Shown here: positions 8,296 through 20,101 of the stretch, piece by piece
How positions within the stretch are numbered: the stretch's first letter is position 1
Layout of the letters: each line of letters opens with the position of its first letter
From: Deltaproteobacteria bacterium
GTDB lineage: Bacteria > Desulfobacterota > Desulfarculia > Adiutricales > Adiutricaceae
Assembly (NCBI GenBank): GCA_031264185.1
Contig: JAISEL010000040.1
Coordinates: 1 to 46,369 of the forward strand
Direction of reading: 5' to 3'
DNA: 46,369 nt
The notes under the pieces: generated by a model
Seen by the model: only the letters and a program-made list of their open reading frames with translations
What the model was told of the DNA's origin: nothing
Database searches by the model: none
Program-made: the position numbers and the translations under genes

Positions 8296-9123
8296 TTACT
8301 CAGCCACGTCAACCAAAATATTTTTCGGATCAGCCTTGGCGCCGAGAACCGGCGCTAACGTCGCCAGGTACGCCTCTTCAAAAAATTTGGCTTTAGTTAA
8401 AGTGACTATCTCGTCGTTCAGCCAGTTCAACAACTCGGTCTGGCCTTTTTTGACAGCCGGGGCAATATTTTGCCGACTGTCCGGCAATTCCTGGCTGACG
8501 GCAAAATCGCTGTTCCCGGCCGCCCAGACCAACAGGTTGATATAGTCGTGAGCCAGGGCGGCTCCTTGACCGTCCTTTAAAGCCTGGAAAGAGTCGTTAT
8601 TATGTTCGAACTTAAGGAGCGTTATGTCCGGATGATTAAAGGAAAAGTAAAAATCAGCCGTGGTACCTGAAGTGACGATGAGCGTTTTGCCGTTCAGATC
8701 CTCAAGCTTAGCAACCGCAGCCGAGCTGGGCGAAACCAGGGCCAGAGCCGCTTTAAGGTAGGGTTTGGCGAAATCGACTTTTTCGGCCCGTTCAGGAGTG
8801 ACCGTAAAGCCGGATATAACCACATCGGCTTTATCAGTGTCCAGAACCTCAGCCCTGGTTTCCGCCTCTACCAGAACAAATTCCAGCTTGCCCTGAGAAC
8901 CCAGAAGATCCTCGGCCAGTTTTTTGGCCAAATGGATTTCAAAGCCCTGGGGCTCGCCTTTTTCGTCAAGAGAACTAAAAGGTGGCACATCGCCGGAGAC
9001 AGCTATCCGGAGCAGGCTGCGGGCCTTTAAAGCCTTGAGTTCGCCGGCCCCGTAAAGAAGACTGCCGGAGAAAGCCATTACAGCCAGAATCAGAGCCAAA
9101 AAAATCAACCGTATCTGTTTCAT
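8296..9123 (-). CDS. Amino-acid-type ABC transporter substrate-binding protein (SBP_bac_3 family)
   Basis: 275 residues with a signal peptide (about residues 1-25, ending LLYGAG). The body follows the family 3 binding-protein pattern: LLRIAVSGDVPPFSSLDEKGEPQGFEIHLAKKLAE at the start of lobe 1, ADVVISGFTVTPERAEKVDFAKPY before the hinge, and LNGKTLIVTSGTTADFYF opening lobe 2. It should bind a polar amino acid or similar ligand in the periplasm. The ATG at 9123 has AAGGAG upstream. No permease or ATPase gene of this transporter type is adjacent, so it must work with a transporter encoded elsewhere or be an orphan. Confidence 0.9.
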   Translation of the reverse strand: MKQIRLIFLALILAVMAFSGSLLYGAGELKALKARSLLRIAVSGDVPPFSSLDEKGEPQGFEIHLAKKLAEDLLGSQGKLEFVLVEAETRAEVLDTDKADVVISGFTVTPERAEKVDFAKPYLKAALALVSPSSAAVAKLEDLNGKTLIVTSGTTADFYFSFNHPDITLLKFEHNNDSFQALKDGQGAALAHDYINLLVWAAGNSDFAVSQELPDSRQNIAPAVKKGQTELLNWLNDEIVTLTKAKFFEEAYLATLAPVLGAKADPKNILVDVAE

Positions 9124-9399
9124 CTGAACTCCTTAAAACTTAGAAACTTGCATTAGCCGGTATTTTTTGAGAAAAAGCCATCTGAACAACTCTGAACAGC
9201 TAAAACTGCAGCTAACATATTTTAACCGGGCCGATTTACGGACAGGACAGGTGAGAATCAAACTGGCTGCTTTCGTCAAACCAAATACTAAAAAACTCCA
9301 TGGAAATTCCCACAAACCAACTCCAAAACTCCATCTGATCCGAACGCAACTTATTCTGACCACAGGCCGACTGTCAATATTCAGCCCATTGAGGCATTC
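9124..9399. other. Gap with no gene seen
   Basis: Short open frames on both strands here have no family resemblance, no ribosome-binding site and overlap each other; I do not call them. Confidence 0.4.
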
Positions 9400-10010
9400 G
9401 CTGAAGCCATGACGGTGAAAAAGCTGAACCGGCTCGCAGACTGATAACCGCTGGCATCGTCTTTGAGGAGCCCTTATGAGAGAGACTCATGCTTTAGCGC
9501 CGGTCATCGGCGACCCTACAGGCAACTGTCCGGCACCGAAACAAGTTCTGGCCGACAGCGCTTAAAGAAACGAAAATATAACGCCCGCAGCCAAAAAAGG
9601 AATCGAATGGTCTCTGACTTCTGGTCAATAAAATGAAGGTAAGATAAGACTGGCCTCATTTACGTACAACAAACATAACCCGTAACAGCCTGTCCAAAAG
9701 CCCAGGTACGTAAGCGTAAGCAAAGACTGGCCGCGAGCTTCCGGTTTTGAACCAGCCGTCTTTTAAAATTGCTGGGGATGCAAAAATGTCCGAGTAATCA
9801 GCAATTTGGTGAATATGTCCGTTTAAACTACAACCTCAACAAGCTGACACTCTCCGGACACAGAGTATCTGAGCAAACAGAAAGTTTCACAAAAATAAAA
9901 TCAGAGCGTTCTGGCATTGAGGCAACTGACAATTTTCTGACTGAGCATCCCATCTTAAAAAAAGCGGTACAGGGGATTTGGTCTTATTGCTCTTTCAGTC
10001 ACTTTTAAAG
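9400..10010 (+). pseudogene. Probable remnant of a DDE transposase (IS1182/IS4-like)
   Basis: Pieces in different frames read in the order expected of a DDE transposase. NCPAPKQVLADSA (about 9520-9564) resembles the 'VLADSGY' segment around the second catalytic Asp. ENITPAAKKGIEWSLTSGQ (9572-9631) resembles the 'EENLAALEEKGIEAYIATGRQ' segment that follows it. EYVRLNYNLNKLTLSG (about 9808-9855) resembles the C-terminal 'LVCLAYNLKRL'. The pieces are separated by frameshifts and stops, and no terminal repeats are visible. The assignment rests on remembered motif patterns, so it is moderate at best. Confidence 0.45.
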
Positions 10011-10794
10011 TATTATGTCAAATATCAAGTGGCCAATGCACTACATAGCAGATAAAAACATTATAATTACGCTTATAAAAAAGTCTAAAGCCAAAATTAA
10101 ACGATAAATGCCGACAAAAATCCCACACATAACTTTTAAAGCTTAGAAAGCTGAGGCCCGGCGATTATCTGGCGGCCCGGCAGGCAACTATTAACCTTAA
10201 AACTTATCAAGCTAAAAACTACTTCAGGCCTAAAACGTTTGTCAAGTTTTTTAGCCTCCGGTCCTCCGGTCTGAACCTGAACCTGAGACTGCGAATCGGC
10301 TTTTCGGCTGTTTTTAGGCATCTCTGTAGTGAAAGAAGGTTTAAAGATAAATTAACTGCAGGTGCTGATAAATAACTAGCGCTACTTTATAATGCGGCCA
10401 TTTGAAACCCCAAAAACCAAAAGCATTTGAGGCACGGTTTGTAATTCCAGGCTCAATCAGACGTTTTATCTAAGATCTATGTTTAAGGCCGTAACCGCTG
10501 ATTTCACTGGTTAAAGCTAAAAAAAAATTTTTTTTAGCCCAAATTAATTCAATTCGCCCGGGAAAAAAATTTGACAATTCCATTTGTCTTTCGTAATATC
10601 TTTAAACTTAGCCCATGTCCGTATTTTCAGCACGGTTTGGAATGATGTCATATTTTGAGGCTTGATGGCAGGACTTGAGATGTACTTGTCTGTCAATCCG
10701 AGCTTTTAACAGTCAACTTCAGGTTCATTATCCGGAATTTTCCGGCAGCCAGCCTGCTCTTTTTGAGTAGCATTCGCGAAAGGAACGATGTTCT
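10011..10794. other. Gap leading to the promoter of the small exported protein
   Basis: No convincing gene. A 61-codon minus-strand frame at 10136-10321 lacks a ribosome-binding site and resemblance to anything I know. An A/T-rich patch near 10518-10570 precedes the promoter. Confidence 0.4.
10571..10599 (+). promoter_or_regulatory. Strong sigma70-type promoter
   Basis: TTGACA (10571-10576), exactly 17 bases, TAATAT (10594-10599), preceded by an A-rich stretch that may act as an UP element. The only gene downstream on this strand is the exported protein at 10795, giving a leader of about 190 bases. Confidence 0.65.
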
Positions 10795-11181
10795 ATGTGT
10801 AAAAGAATAATCATGGTTTTGTTTGCCGGCGCTGCAGTGTTTGCTTTGGCTTCGGCCAGTCTTTTTGCCCAGGTCCCCGGCGTTAAAGATGTCACTCTGA
10901 CTGAGAAGGATGTCAAGACCTTTATTGAGTTCGCCAACTCCACTCCCGAGGCTCAGGCCAAACTTATGAGCGATAGCGGCCTCGATCCGGTCAATTGGGC
11001 TTCAGCGTTAGGCAAAATCTCGCTAGTGGTCGGCTTGCGGGCCATGGGCCAAAGCGCTGATATGGAAAAGAACATGCTGGCTCAGAACCCCACGTTCAAA
11101 TATTCTGACGCAGAACTGGCTCTGATTAATGCCAACGAAGCCGAACTGGTGGCCAGTTACAAAAAAATGACGGGTCAGTAG
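10795..11181 (+). CDS. Small exported helical protein, unknown function
   Basis: 128 residues. The signal peptide (residues 1-26) ends SLFAQ, giving a mature protein of about 100 residues with no Cys. The mature part looks wholly helical with alternating charged and hydrophobic residues (LTEKDVKTFIEFANSTPEAQ, then SDAELALINANEAELVASYK at the end). The start ATG has AAGGA 10 bases upstream. With its own near-consensus promoter and a perfect terminator it is a self-contained, probably well-expressed unit. No family is recognised; a periplasmic or secreted role is inferred from the signal peptide only. Confidence 0.8.
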   Translation: MCKRIIMVLFAGAAVFALASASLFAQVPGVKDVTLTEKDVKTFIEFANSTPEAQAKLMSDSGLDPVNWASALGKISLVVGLRAMGQSADMEKNMLAQNPTFKYSDAELALINANEAELVASYKKMTGQ

Positions 11182-11205
11182 AACTGAGGCCTTTCTGTTT
11201 CGTCC

Positions 11206-11233
11206 AAGGCCGCATCTCTATGCGGCCTTTTTT
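11206..11233 (+). terminator. Intrinsic terminator of the small exported protein gene
   Basis: AAGGCCGCAT (11206-11215) and ATGCGGCCTT (11220-11229) pair perfectly around a 4-base loop and run into six T residues. Confidence 0.93.
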
Positions 11234-11299
11234 AGAGCTTTATTTCGGCTTAATCGGCCTTTAAAGCTGCCCTGTTTGATTAGTCTTTTGCCGGTAACG

Positions 11300-11331
11300 C
11301 CTTAAATCAAGGGCGTCCTTGACGTTTAAGG
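11300..11331 (+). promoter_or_regulatory. Hairpin that covers a Shine-Dalgarno sequence
   Basis: CCTTAAATCAAGG (11300-11312) pairs with CCTTGA-CG-TTTAAGG (11317-11331, two-base bulge) around GCGT. The 3' arm includes the first part of AAGGAGG (11328-11334), a full Shine-Dalgarno sequence, so the fold would hide it. Confidence 0.4.
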
Positions 11332-11654
11332 AGGAAAAAACGAGTCCGTGGAGAACCAATCCTGAAGCCTTTAACTGGTGCCAGGCCATGACTGAAAAAA
11401 TCAGCCGAACAGCGTCTGAAAACCTGGGAAGGCCTATCGAAGTCTCGTCTGGCGCAGCCGAATTCACATTCACGGGCGCCTTCCGGGAGGATTTTACTCT
11501 GGCTGACTTGGGTTTGGACGACCTGAAGCCTCTTAAGGCAGCCGAAGAGGCGGAAATTGAGGTCTCCGGTATTTCCTTCCTCTGGGTGGCGTCATTAATA
11601 TTTAGCCGATGGCTTTATTACTCCCTCCGTTTTTTTAGGCAAAAAATCTTTTGA
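11319..11654 (+). CDS. Hypothetical protein, start uncertain, possibly decayed
   Basis: The frame reads well from about 11349: EAFNWCQAMTEKISRTASENLGRPIEV, then FREDFTLADLGLDDLKPLKAAEEAE, with codon use like the neighbours. The last 30 residues (LWVASLIFSRWLYYSLRFFRQKIF) look like out-of-frame or eroded sequence. No ATG or GTG start lies behind the good AAGGAGG at 11328-11334; the only in-frame start is TTG at 11319, which lies before it. The protein may be the head of a longer gene that lost its tail and its start codon. No family is recognised. Confidence 0.35.
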   Translation: MTFKEEKTSPWRTNPEAFNWCQAMTEKISRTASENLGRPIEVSSGAAEFTFTGAFREDFTLADLGLDDLKPLKAAEEAEIEVSGISFLWVASLIFSRWLYYSLRFFRQKIF

Positions 11655-11720
11655 AAAGCGGATGGGCTTTTAATACCATCCCCCAGACTTAGAACTTCAA
11701 AGAGTTTCATACCGCCCACC

Positions 11721-12713
11721 TCAGCCTGTCCTTATCACGCCCATAATACAGACCGCCAGAATCAAAAAAGCCACCAGAACCCTTAAAGCCTGCCAGCCTA
11801 AAAAGTGAGGGTGTCCGGGAGAAAGTTTAGTGGAATCAGTGGCTAACTGAGCTGTCACAGTTCCGCTGATCAATAAAAAAGCCCCAAAAACCATAATTTC
11901 AGTCATCGGCTCCCGGAGAAAAACAACCCCGCAGACGGCGGCGATGATTGACTGGGACTGCATAACCAGGGCGGCCGAAGTCGGGGTAGTGTGCCTTTGG
12001 GCCAGAGCCTGGCAGATATAAGCTCCGCTGACCGAAAAAATACCCCAAACCGCCAAAGGCCAGATCCCCTTAAACTGCTCCAGAGTGGGGAAAGAACCGG
12101 TCATTTCGGCCACTAAAAACCCTAAAAGACAGCCAAAGAAGGTCTGGCTGAAAATAAAAAGCCAGGAGCTGACCCGAACCGTAAAATAGCCCAGAACAAA
12201 GACATGGATGGCAAAGAAAAGATCGGCCACCAAAACCAGAGCGTCGCCCCGATTAAAGCCTTGAACTGACCATGGATCGCTGACAAAATAAAGGCCAGCT
12301 AAACTGACGGCCAGACCCAGCCAGACTGCTCTGGCCGGGATTACCCCCAAAACAAAACCAAAAAGAGGCACCATGGTCACATACAGGCTGTTCATAAAGC
12401 CGGCCTTAGCCGAGGTGGTCATGGTCAGGCCGTAATATTGGAGCCCATTGCCTATTGTCAATAAGCAGCCCGCCAGAAGACCGCCCCACAGCCAGGAAAA
12501 CTTATTAATCCTGGTAAAATATCCGGCCGGGGCTATTCGGCGGCCCAGTCTCATGGCCAACGGCAGGAAAGCCAAAGTACCGAAAAGATATCTTAATGCT
12601 GTGTATCCGAAAGGGTCTATATAATTGAGGGCATACCGGTTCAGGGGAAAGGAGATCCCCCATATGAAAGAGGCGGTCAGTAGCAGCAAAACTGCCTTTA
12701 TTTTATTTGACAT
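11721..12713 (-). CDS. EamA/DMT-superfamily transporter
   Basis: 330 residues from the ATG at 12713 (a TTG 24 bases upstream is possible but less likely). It shows two EamA repeats of about five helices each: the first opens with LLLLTASFIWGISFPLNRYALNY cut by the typical W-G pair, and the second holds GIFSVSGAYICQALAQRHTTPTSAALVM with the usual A-x-x-x-x-x-T-x-P-x-x-A-A motif and FLREPMTEIMVFGAFLLISG. Such proteins export or exchange metabolites such as amino acids or nucleotide precursors across the inner membrane; the substrate cannot be told. The C-terminal extension ends in one more hydrophobic segment. No operon partner. Confidence 0.88.
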   Translation of the reverse strand: MSNKIKAVLLLLTASFIWGISFPLNRYALNYIDPFGYTALRYLFGTLAFLPLAMRLGRRIAPAGYFTRINKFSWLWGGLLAGCLLTIGNGLQYYGLTMTTSAKAGFMNSLYVTMVPLFGFVLGVIPARAVWLGLAVSLAGLYFVSDPWSVQGFNRGDALVLVADLFFAIHVFVLGYFTVRVSSWLFIFSQTFFGCLLGFLVAEMTGSFPTLEQFKGIWPLAVWGIFSVSGAYICQALAQRHTTPTSAALVMQSQSIIAAVCGVVFLREPMTEIMVFGAFLLISGTVTAQLATDSTKLSPGHPHFLGWQALRVLVAFLILAVCIMGVIRTG

Positions 12714-13971
12714 ATGTTTATATCTACAAAGAATCAATATACAAAATAATACATAAAATTATCTAAATTAACAACCCTACTGCTATTTTAGTATACCCCA
12801 CGCTCAGGAAACCGTCAATCCGTCAATAAAACAGCCCCAAAGCGGTAAACCGGATTATCTCCGGTAACCGGTAAATGAACATATTCCTTTCCGACGATCA
12901 GGCTCTTATCGGCCTGAAACCGGCAATTGATTATCTGCTGGGAAAAGCCTGTAATTTACGATAACACAGATGAAATTAACAATATTTAGTCCATTTTTAT
13001 TGTCAACCCTCCTAAACAGTCCAGTCTGCCTACATTGCCTATGGTCGTTTTTTGACTTCGTTTTTGGTCTGGTGGTCAGACAATGAACTCACATTAAACA
13101 GATTATCTTCAGAAAAAAATTAGCTGGCGGAAAAAATAAAGTCCGCTCCAGCCCGAAGGCCGACTCTTTGCTGGCGATTGACTACTCTATTTTATTATTT
13201 TTAATAAAATGACCCAAAATTATGAAAATAGAGGCTCAAATAGCCGCTGGAAATTATGGTTCAAAAGGCACTCTTGGCTTTTGTTAATGGATCACCAACC
13301 TGGCAACAGAGTTTTTTGGCTGACACGACCGCCTCGATCCGGGCTGCCAAGCAGGTCTGGACAATCTGCCTTTATTCGTATATTATAAAATTGTTATTTT
13401 AAAGAATTTTTTCTGTTTGAATGATTTTAATGATAAAAATAATTGTTATGCATCAAGAATAACTACTACGAAAAATAATAATAAATATTTTTTGATTTAT
13501 GAAGATTTATTATTGAAAAAATTATATAGTCAATATCATCACTTTCACTTGCCATATATATATTTTGGCTATATTAAGCTTAATAATATATATAGATGCT
13601 TTTTATATAAAAGAATTTAAAGAAAATAATTTTTTTGGTTCTTATTTGATTGATTAAGTTGGCAGTTACGTATTTACAGAATATAATAATCTTTTTACTA
13701 CACAAAGTATTCCTTTAAACAGTAAAAATTTAAATAGTAATTGCTTTATATTTTTTAAATATAATTCTGCATTACTATCAACTTTTCCGAACTGGGAAGA
13801 TATTGAATTATAATTAAAATAAATAATATATTTTATTAACTATTATATAAATAATATTTTATTAGTTAATTTAAATAAAAAAAATGCCGAATCGCGGGAT
13901 TTTGATTTACCGTTCAGCCGGTTTTTCCTGCCAAAGGCCAAATTTTTTTAATTTTCAGAATAGGCTTTATA
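12714..13971. other. 1.26 kb gene-free region, right half extremely AT-rich
   Basis: 12780-13370 has balanced composition but no coding resemblance; a short ACCGG...CCGGT hairpin lies near 12850-12866. 13370-13900 is extremely AT-rich. A 67-codon open frame there (13417-13620, Asn/Tyr/Lys-rich) is what random AT-rich DNA gives, and I do not call it. Confidence 0.5.
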
Positions 13972-14853
13972 TTACAGAAACTCCAGTGTCCCTCCGGCAG
14001 AAGTGACGGTTAGCTGACCCGGACTGCCCACCGGCCAGGGCCTATTTTCCAAGCCGTGACCAAAATAAGGCCCCCAGGCCACCGGACCCGGACAGACTTC
14101 AGCCAGTTCCCTAAGAATGGGTTTCAGCTGCTTATCCAGAATTTTCCGGCCAAAATCCCCGAAGATCAAACCGACCAGCTTTTCCAAAACCCCGCTTAAT
14201 CTTAAAGAAGTTAACAGTCGATCCAGACGGTAGAGATTTTCGCCGGTGTCTTCCAATAAAAGAATTGTTCCGGTCGGATCCGGCCAGTACGGGGTAGCCA
14301 GTAAGGAGACAATTACCGACAGATTGCCGCCTATAAGTTTCCCCCGGCCATGGCCGTTTTTTAAGCAGCCCTTTTTAACAAACTTCCAGGGCTTGAGGTC
14401 TCCGGCCAAAATCTCGGCCAGTCTCTGGCGGTGGCCTGGCAGGTCCATATTTATGAGCATGGGGGCGTGCCAGCCACCTGTCCCGGTGGCGGCCAGCCTG
14501 GCCAGGTGGAGAGCCGTAATATCTGAATAGCCGATGATGGGTTTGGGGGGATAAAAAACCCAGAGCTTTTCCAGCTTCTGCAGTAAGCGCATACAGCCGT
14601 AACCGCCGCGGATAGCCAGAAGTCCGTGGATCTCGGGATCAGCCATGAGGATACTGAGGCAGTTCTGACGTTCCTGGTCAGTTCCGGCCAGGTAACCTTT
14701 AGGACGGCAGAGGATAAATGGTCTTTTAAATTTAAAGCCTGTCTCTTCGGCCATTTTGGCAAAACTGTTGATGGCTGTCGGTTCGTAAGGACTGGCCGGG
14801 GCAAAGAGACCTAAAGTGCTGCCCTGTTTCAAAAACCATCCGCTTTCTTCCAT
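13972..14853 (-). CDS. ldcA: LD-carboxypeptidase (peptidase family S66)
   Basis: 293 residues, the usual length. Family S66 serine peptidases cut the L,D bond before the terminal D-Ala of murein tetrapeptides during peptidoglycan recycling, in the cytoplasm. All three catalytic segments are present: the nucleophile Ser in IIGYSDITALHLA (after the typical IRGGYGCMRLL), Glu in LLLEDTGENLYRLDR, and His in PYFGHGLENRPWPVG. The start SGWFLKQGSTLGLFAPASP matches the N-terminal strand of the family. Convergent features: the next gene upstream on the same strand, atpC, has its own terminator, so this gene is probably transcribed separately. Confidence 0.93.
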   Translation of the reverse strand: MEESGWFLKQGSTLGLFAPASPYEPTAINSFAKMAEETGFKFKRPFILCRPKGYLAGTDQERQNCLSILMADPEIHGLLAIRGGYGCMRLLQKLEKLWVFYPPKPIIGYSDITALHLARLAATGTGGWHAPMLINMDLPGHRQRLAEILAGDLKPWKFVKKGCLKNGHGRGKLIGGNLSVIVSLLATPYWPDPTGTILLLEDTGENLYRLDRLLTSLRLSGVLEKLVGLIFGDFGRKILDKQLKPILRELAEVCPGPVAWGPYFGHGLENRPWPVGSPGQLTVTSAGGTLEFL

Positions 14854-14913
14854 AGTCCGCTCTTTTGGATTTCAAAGCCGCGTAAAATTCCTATGACTTA
14901 AAATTAACGCAAT

Positions 14914-14944
14914 TAAAAACCCCTCTGAAAAGATCAGAGGGGTT
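14914..14944 (-). terminator. Intrinsic terminator of the atp operon
   Basis: On the minus strand AACCCCTCTGA (14944-14934) pairs perfectly with TCAGAGGGGTT (14928-14918) around five bases and continues into a U run (complement of 14919-14915). It begins 6 bases after the atpC stop. Confidence 0.92.
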
Positions 14945-14949
14945 AAACA

Positions 14950-15456
14950 TCAGTGCTTATGGGGATACTTGTTCCTGTTCCTGGCAGCCTTTATTCGGGC
15001 CATCTCCCTAATGACTTTAGCTTCCTCGGCCACTATGTCGATCTTATCACGCTGAATACGGGCTTCTTCTTCCGGGGTCAGCTTGACGGTTTTGTCGCCT
15101 TCCTGGAGACGGGCTCTTTTTCGTCCTTCGGCCAGACGCTCTTGGTGCTTGATTAAATTCTTCTCCGCCCTTTCGGCGTCCAAATCATGAAGTTTTTCAG
15201 CCGCATCGGCTAAGATGGTCACCTCTTCCGGCAGAACCTCCACAAACCCGCCGGACACAAAGAAAGTATCAACCACGTTTTCGGCATCCTTATACGTGAC
15301 CGGGCCGGGCTTTAAATCAGTCAAAAATGGTATATGCCCGGGCAGGGCCGTAAAATAACCCTCCGAGCCGAAAGCCCCCACAGACAAAACCGGCAGATCC
15401 TTAAAAAAACACTTATCCGGGGTGACCACGGTCAGCTTAAATAATTTAGCGCACAT
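14950..15456 (-). CDS. atpC: F1 ATP synthase epsilon subunit
   Basis: 168 residues. The N-terminal beta-sandwich is typical: FKLTVVTPDKCFFKDLPVLSVGAFGSEGYFTALPGHIPFLTDLKPGPV, then FVSGGFVEVLPEEVTILADAAE. The C-terminal helical part is about 30 residues longer than in most bacteria (130-140 in total) and highly charged. It belongs to the central stalk and modulates rotation and ATP hydrolysis. It is the last gene of the operon, 30 bases after atpD. The ATG at 15456 has AAGG upstream. Confidence 0.95.
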   Translation of the reverse strand: MCAKLFKLTVVTPDKCFFKDLPVLSVGAFGSEGYFTALPGHIPFLTDLKPGPVTYKDAENVVDTFFVSGGFVEVLPEEVTILADAAEKLHDLDAERAEKNLIKHQERLAEGRKRARLQEGDKTVKLTPEEEARIQRDKIDIVAEEAKVIREMARIKAARNRNKYPHKH

Positions 15457-15486
15457 AAGGCCTTCCTTTATAGACTCTAAGGCCGT

Positions 15487-17840
<2,354 letters not shown>

Positions 17841-17933
17841 TAAATTCCCCTTTAACGGGCGCTTTGGGTTTTATCCCTAAAAAAAATAAAGCTAAGAATA
17901 AAAGACCGAAAAAGGAAAAAGCTGCCAGCCGGC

Positions 17934-19448
17934 TCACTGGGGCGGCTGGTAGATGGTGGCGAACTCATCTAAAGCCGCTTTGATCCTGGTGTCTAAATCA
18001 TCGGAAATGTCTTTTTGGGTCTTGAGCTCGTCCAGAATTGTCTGGTAGCGGGATTCCAGAAACTCAAAAAGTTTGGCCTCATAATCCTGAACCGCCTGGA
18101 CAGGATAGCGGTCTAAGTAGCCCCGGGTGCCGGCAAAGAGACTTAAGACTTCCTTTTCGGCCGACATGGGCTGAAACTGCGCCTGTTTAAGTAACTCCAC
18201 CATGCGCTGGCCTCGGTTAATCTGGTTTAAAGTGGCTTTATCCAGATCCGAACCGAACTGGGCAAAGGACTCCAGTTCCCGGAACTGAGCCAGATCAAGA
18301 CGCAGAGTACCGGCCACTTTCTTCATGGCCTTAGTCTGGGCCGCCCCGCCTACCCGGCTGACCGAAATTCCCACGTTAATTGCCGGACGAACCCCGGAGA
18401 AGAAAAGGTTTGGCTCCAAAAAAACCTGGCCGTCGGTAATGGAAATAACATTGGTGGGAATAAAGGCCGAAACGTCACCGGCCTGGGTCTCAATGACCGG
18501 CAGAGCGGTCAGGGAACCGGCCCCCAAATCGTCGTTAAGCTTGGCCGCCCTCTCCAGTAACCGGGAGTGGTTGTAGAAAATATCTCCGGGATAAGCTTCC
18601 CGGCCCGGCGGACGGCGAAGCAGCAGGGACACTTCCCGGTACGCCACAGCCTGTTTGGAGAGATCGTCGTAAATAATCAGAGCATGACGGCCCCGGTCGC
18701 GGTAATACTCACCCATGGAGGCCCCGGCGTAGGGAGCTATATACTGAAGAGGAGCCGGATCGGAGGCGTTAGCGGCCACGATGACGGTGTAGTCCAAAGC
18801 CCCGTGTTTTTCCAGATTATCGACCACCTGAGCCACAGTCGATTTCTTCTGGCCGATGGCCACGTAGATACAGATTACATCCTGGCCTTTTTGGTTAATG
18901 ATGGCATCCACGCAGATGGCGGTTTTGCCGATCTGGCGGTCACCGATAATCAGTTCCCGCTGACCCCGGCCGATGGGAGTCATGGCATCAATGGCCTTAA
19001 TGCCGGTATACATCGGCTCATGAACGCCTTTGCGGCTGATGATACCCGGCGCCACCACCTCAATTCTGGAAAAATCCGTGGCCTCTATGGGGCCTTTGCC
19101 GTCTAAAGGCTGGCCGACCGAGTCCACGACCCTGCCCAGAAGAGCGTCGCCCACCGGCACCTGGGCAATACGGCCTGTTCTTTTAACCACATCACCTTCT
19201 TTAATGTGAGCCACATCACCCAGAACGGCCACACCCACATGGTCAGTTTCCAGGTTTAAGACCATGCCTAAAATGCCGCCAGGGAACTCCAAAAGCTCCA
19301 TGGCCATGGCCTTTTCCACCCCGTAAACCAGGGCCACGCCGTCACCAACCGAAAGGACTGTCCCGGTCTCAGCCAGTTCAATCTGCTGACCGAAGTCCTT
19401 GATTTGTGATTTTATGATTTCACTGATTTCTTCCGCTCTGATGGCCAT
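17934..19448 (-). CDS. atpA: F1 ATP synthase alpha subunit
   Basis: 504 residues, normal length. Non-catalytic nucleotide-binding subunit of the F1 hexamer. Walker A reads GDRQIGKTA (usually GDRQTGKT), followed by the [17 protein letters not shown] segment with Walker B and the signature [24 protein letters not shown]. The N-terminus ([16 protein letters not shown]) is canonical. There are about 93 bases between it and atpG and again to atpH, looser spacing than usual for this operon. Confidence 0.97.
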   Translation of the reverse strand: MAIRAEEISEIIKSQIKDFGQQIELAETGTVLSVGDGVALVYGVEKAMAMELLEFPGGILGMVLNLETDHVGVAVLGDVAHIKEGDVVKRTGRIAQVPVGDALLGRVVDSVGQPLDGKGPIEATDFSRIEVVAPGIISRKGVHEPMYTGIKAIDAMTPIGRGQRELIIGDRQIGKTAICVDAIINQKGQDVICIYVAIGQKKSTVAQVVDNLEKHGALDYTVIVAANASDPAPLQYIAPYAGASMGEYYRDRGRHALIIYDDLSKQAVAYREVSLLLRRPPGREAYPGDIFYNHSRLLERAAKLNDDLGAGSLTALPVIETQAGDVSAFIPTNVISITDGQVFLEPNLFFSGVRPAINVGISVSRVGGAAQTKAMKKVAGTLRLDLAQFRELESFAQFGSDLDKATLNQINRGQRMVELLKQAQFQPMSAEKEVLSLFAGTRGYLDRYPVQAVQDYEAKLFEFLESRYQTILDELKTQKDISDDLDTRIKAALDEFATIYQPPQ

Positions 19449-19541
19449 TGCCTTCTACTCCTTAAAAGTCCCCTAACACTTTTATTAATACCCGCCAAAT
19501 AATTTCGCGGTCTTATTGCGTCACTGCCCAAAAACCCGATT

Positions 19542-20081
19542 TCAGGCTGTGCCTAAAAGGCGGCTCATCCTGGCCAGTTTGGTTTTCAAACTGCCGTCCA
19601 CCACCAGATCGCCTAACTTAGCCACCACCCCGCCGATCAGGCCGGGATCTTCTTTGACCGACAGTTCTACAGACTGGCCGATAAAGGTGCTTAACGCTGA
19701 CTTTAAAGCCGCCAGCTGGCTTTCGTCTACGGTTGAGGCCGCTGTCAGAGTGCCCCGGATTAAACCCTCTTTCCGGTCTACCAGACCCTGATAAGCCGCA
19801 GCCACAGAACCCAGAAGATTAAAGCGGCCTTTTTCGTGCAAAAGGCGCAGAAAATTCTGGACCATGGGGGCCAGTTTAGCTGCGGCTATAACGGCGTCCA
19901 CAGCCCTGTTCCTCAGTTCCTTAGGGTATGCCAGGGAAGATAAAACATCCCCTGCTGGTCCGGAATCTTCCAAACTTTCCCAAAAGTCTTTAAGTTCCTC
20001 ACCGTAGCCCTTATAAAAACCGTCTTCTAAGCCAATCGAAAAAAGAGCCTGGGCATATCTTTTGGCCAAAACATCCTGCAT
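19542..20081 (-). CDS. atpH: F1 ATP synthase delta subunit
   Basis: 179 residues. The N-terminal helical domain begins VLAKRYAQALFSIGLEDG and contains LRLLHEKGRFNLLGSVAAAYQ. The C-terminal part, with VKEDPGLIGGVVAKLGDLVVDGSLKTKLARM, is the family signature. It links the b-type stator stalk to the top of F1. It lies 20 bases after atpF. Confidence 0.95.
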   Translation of the reverse strand: MQDVLAKRYAQALFSIGLEDGFYKGYGEELKDFWESLEDSGPAGDVLSSLAYPKELRNRAVDAVIAAAKLAPMVQNFLRLLHEKGRFNLLGSVAAAYQGLVDRKEGLIRGTLTAASTVDESQLAALKSALSTFIGQSVELSVKEDPGLIGGVVAKLGDLVVDGSLKTKLARMSRLLGTA

Positions 20082-20101
20082 TAGTCTTTAGCCCCTTATG
20101 C

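Noticed and set aside
9133-9412. Two opposite open frames of about 80 codons near 9.1-9.4 kb
   Set aside because: They overlap each other, lack ribosome-binding sites and have no resemblance; one is partly the leader of the binding-protein gene.
13417-13620. 67-codon Asn/Tyr/Lys-rich frame in an AT-rich block
   Set aside because: Composition is that of random AT-rich DNA; no resemblance and no ribosome-binding site.
18567-19106. 179-codon open frame antisense to atpA
   Set aside because: Shadow of a highly conserved gene; no ribosome-binding site or motif.
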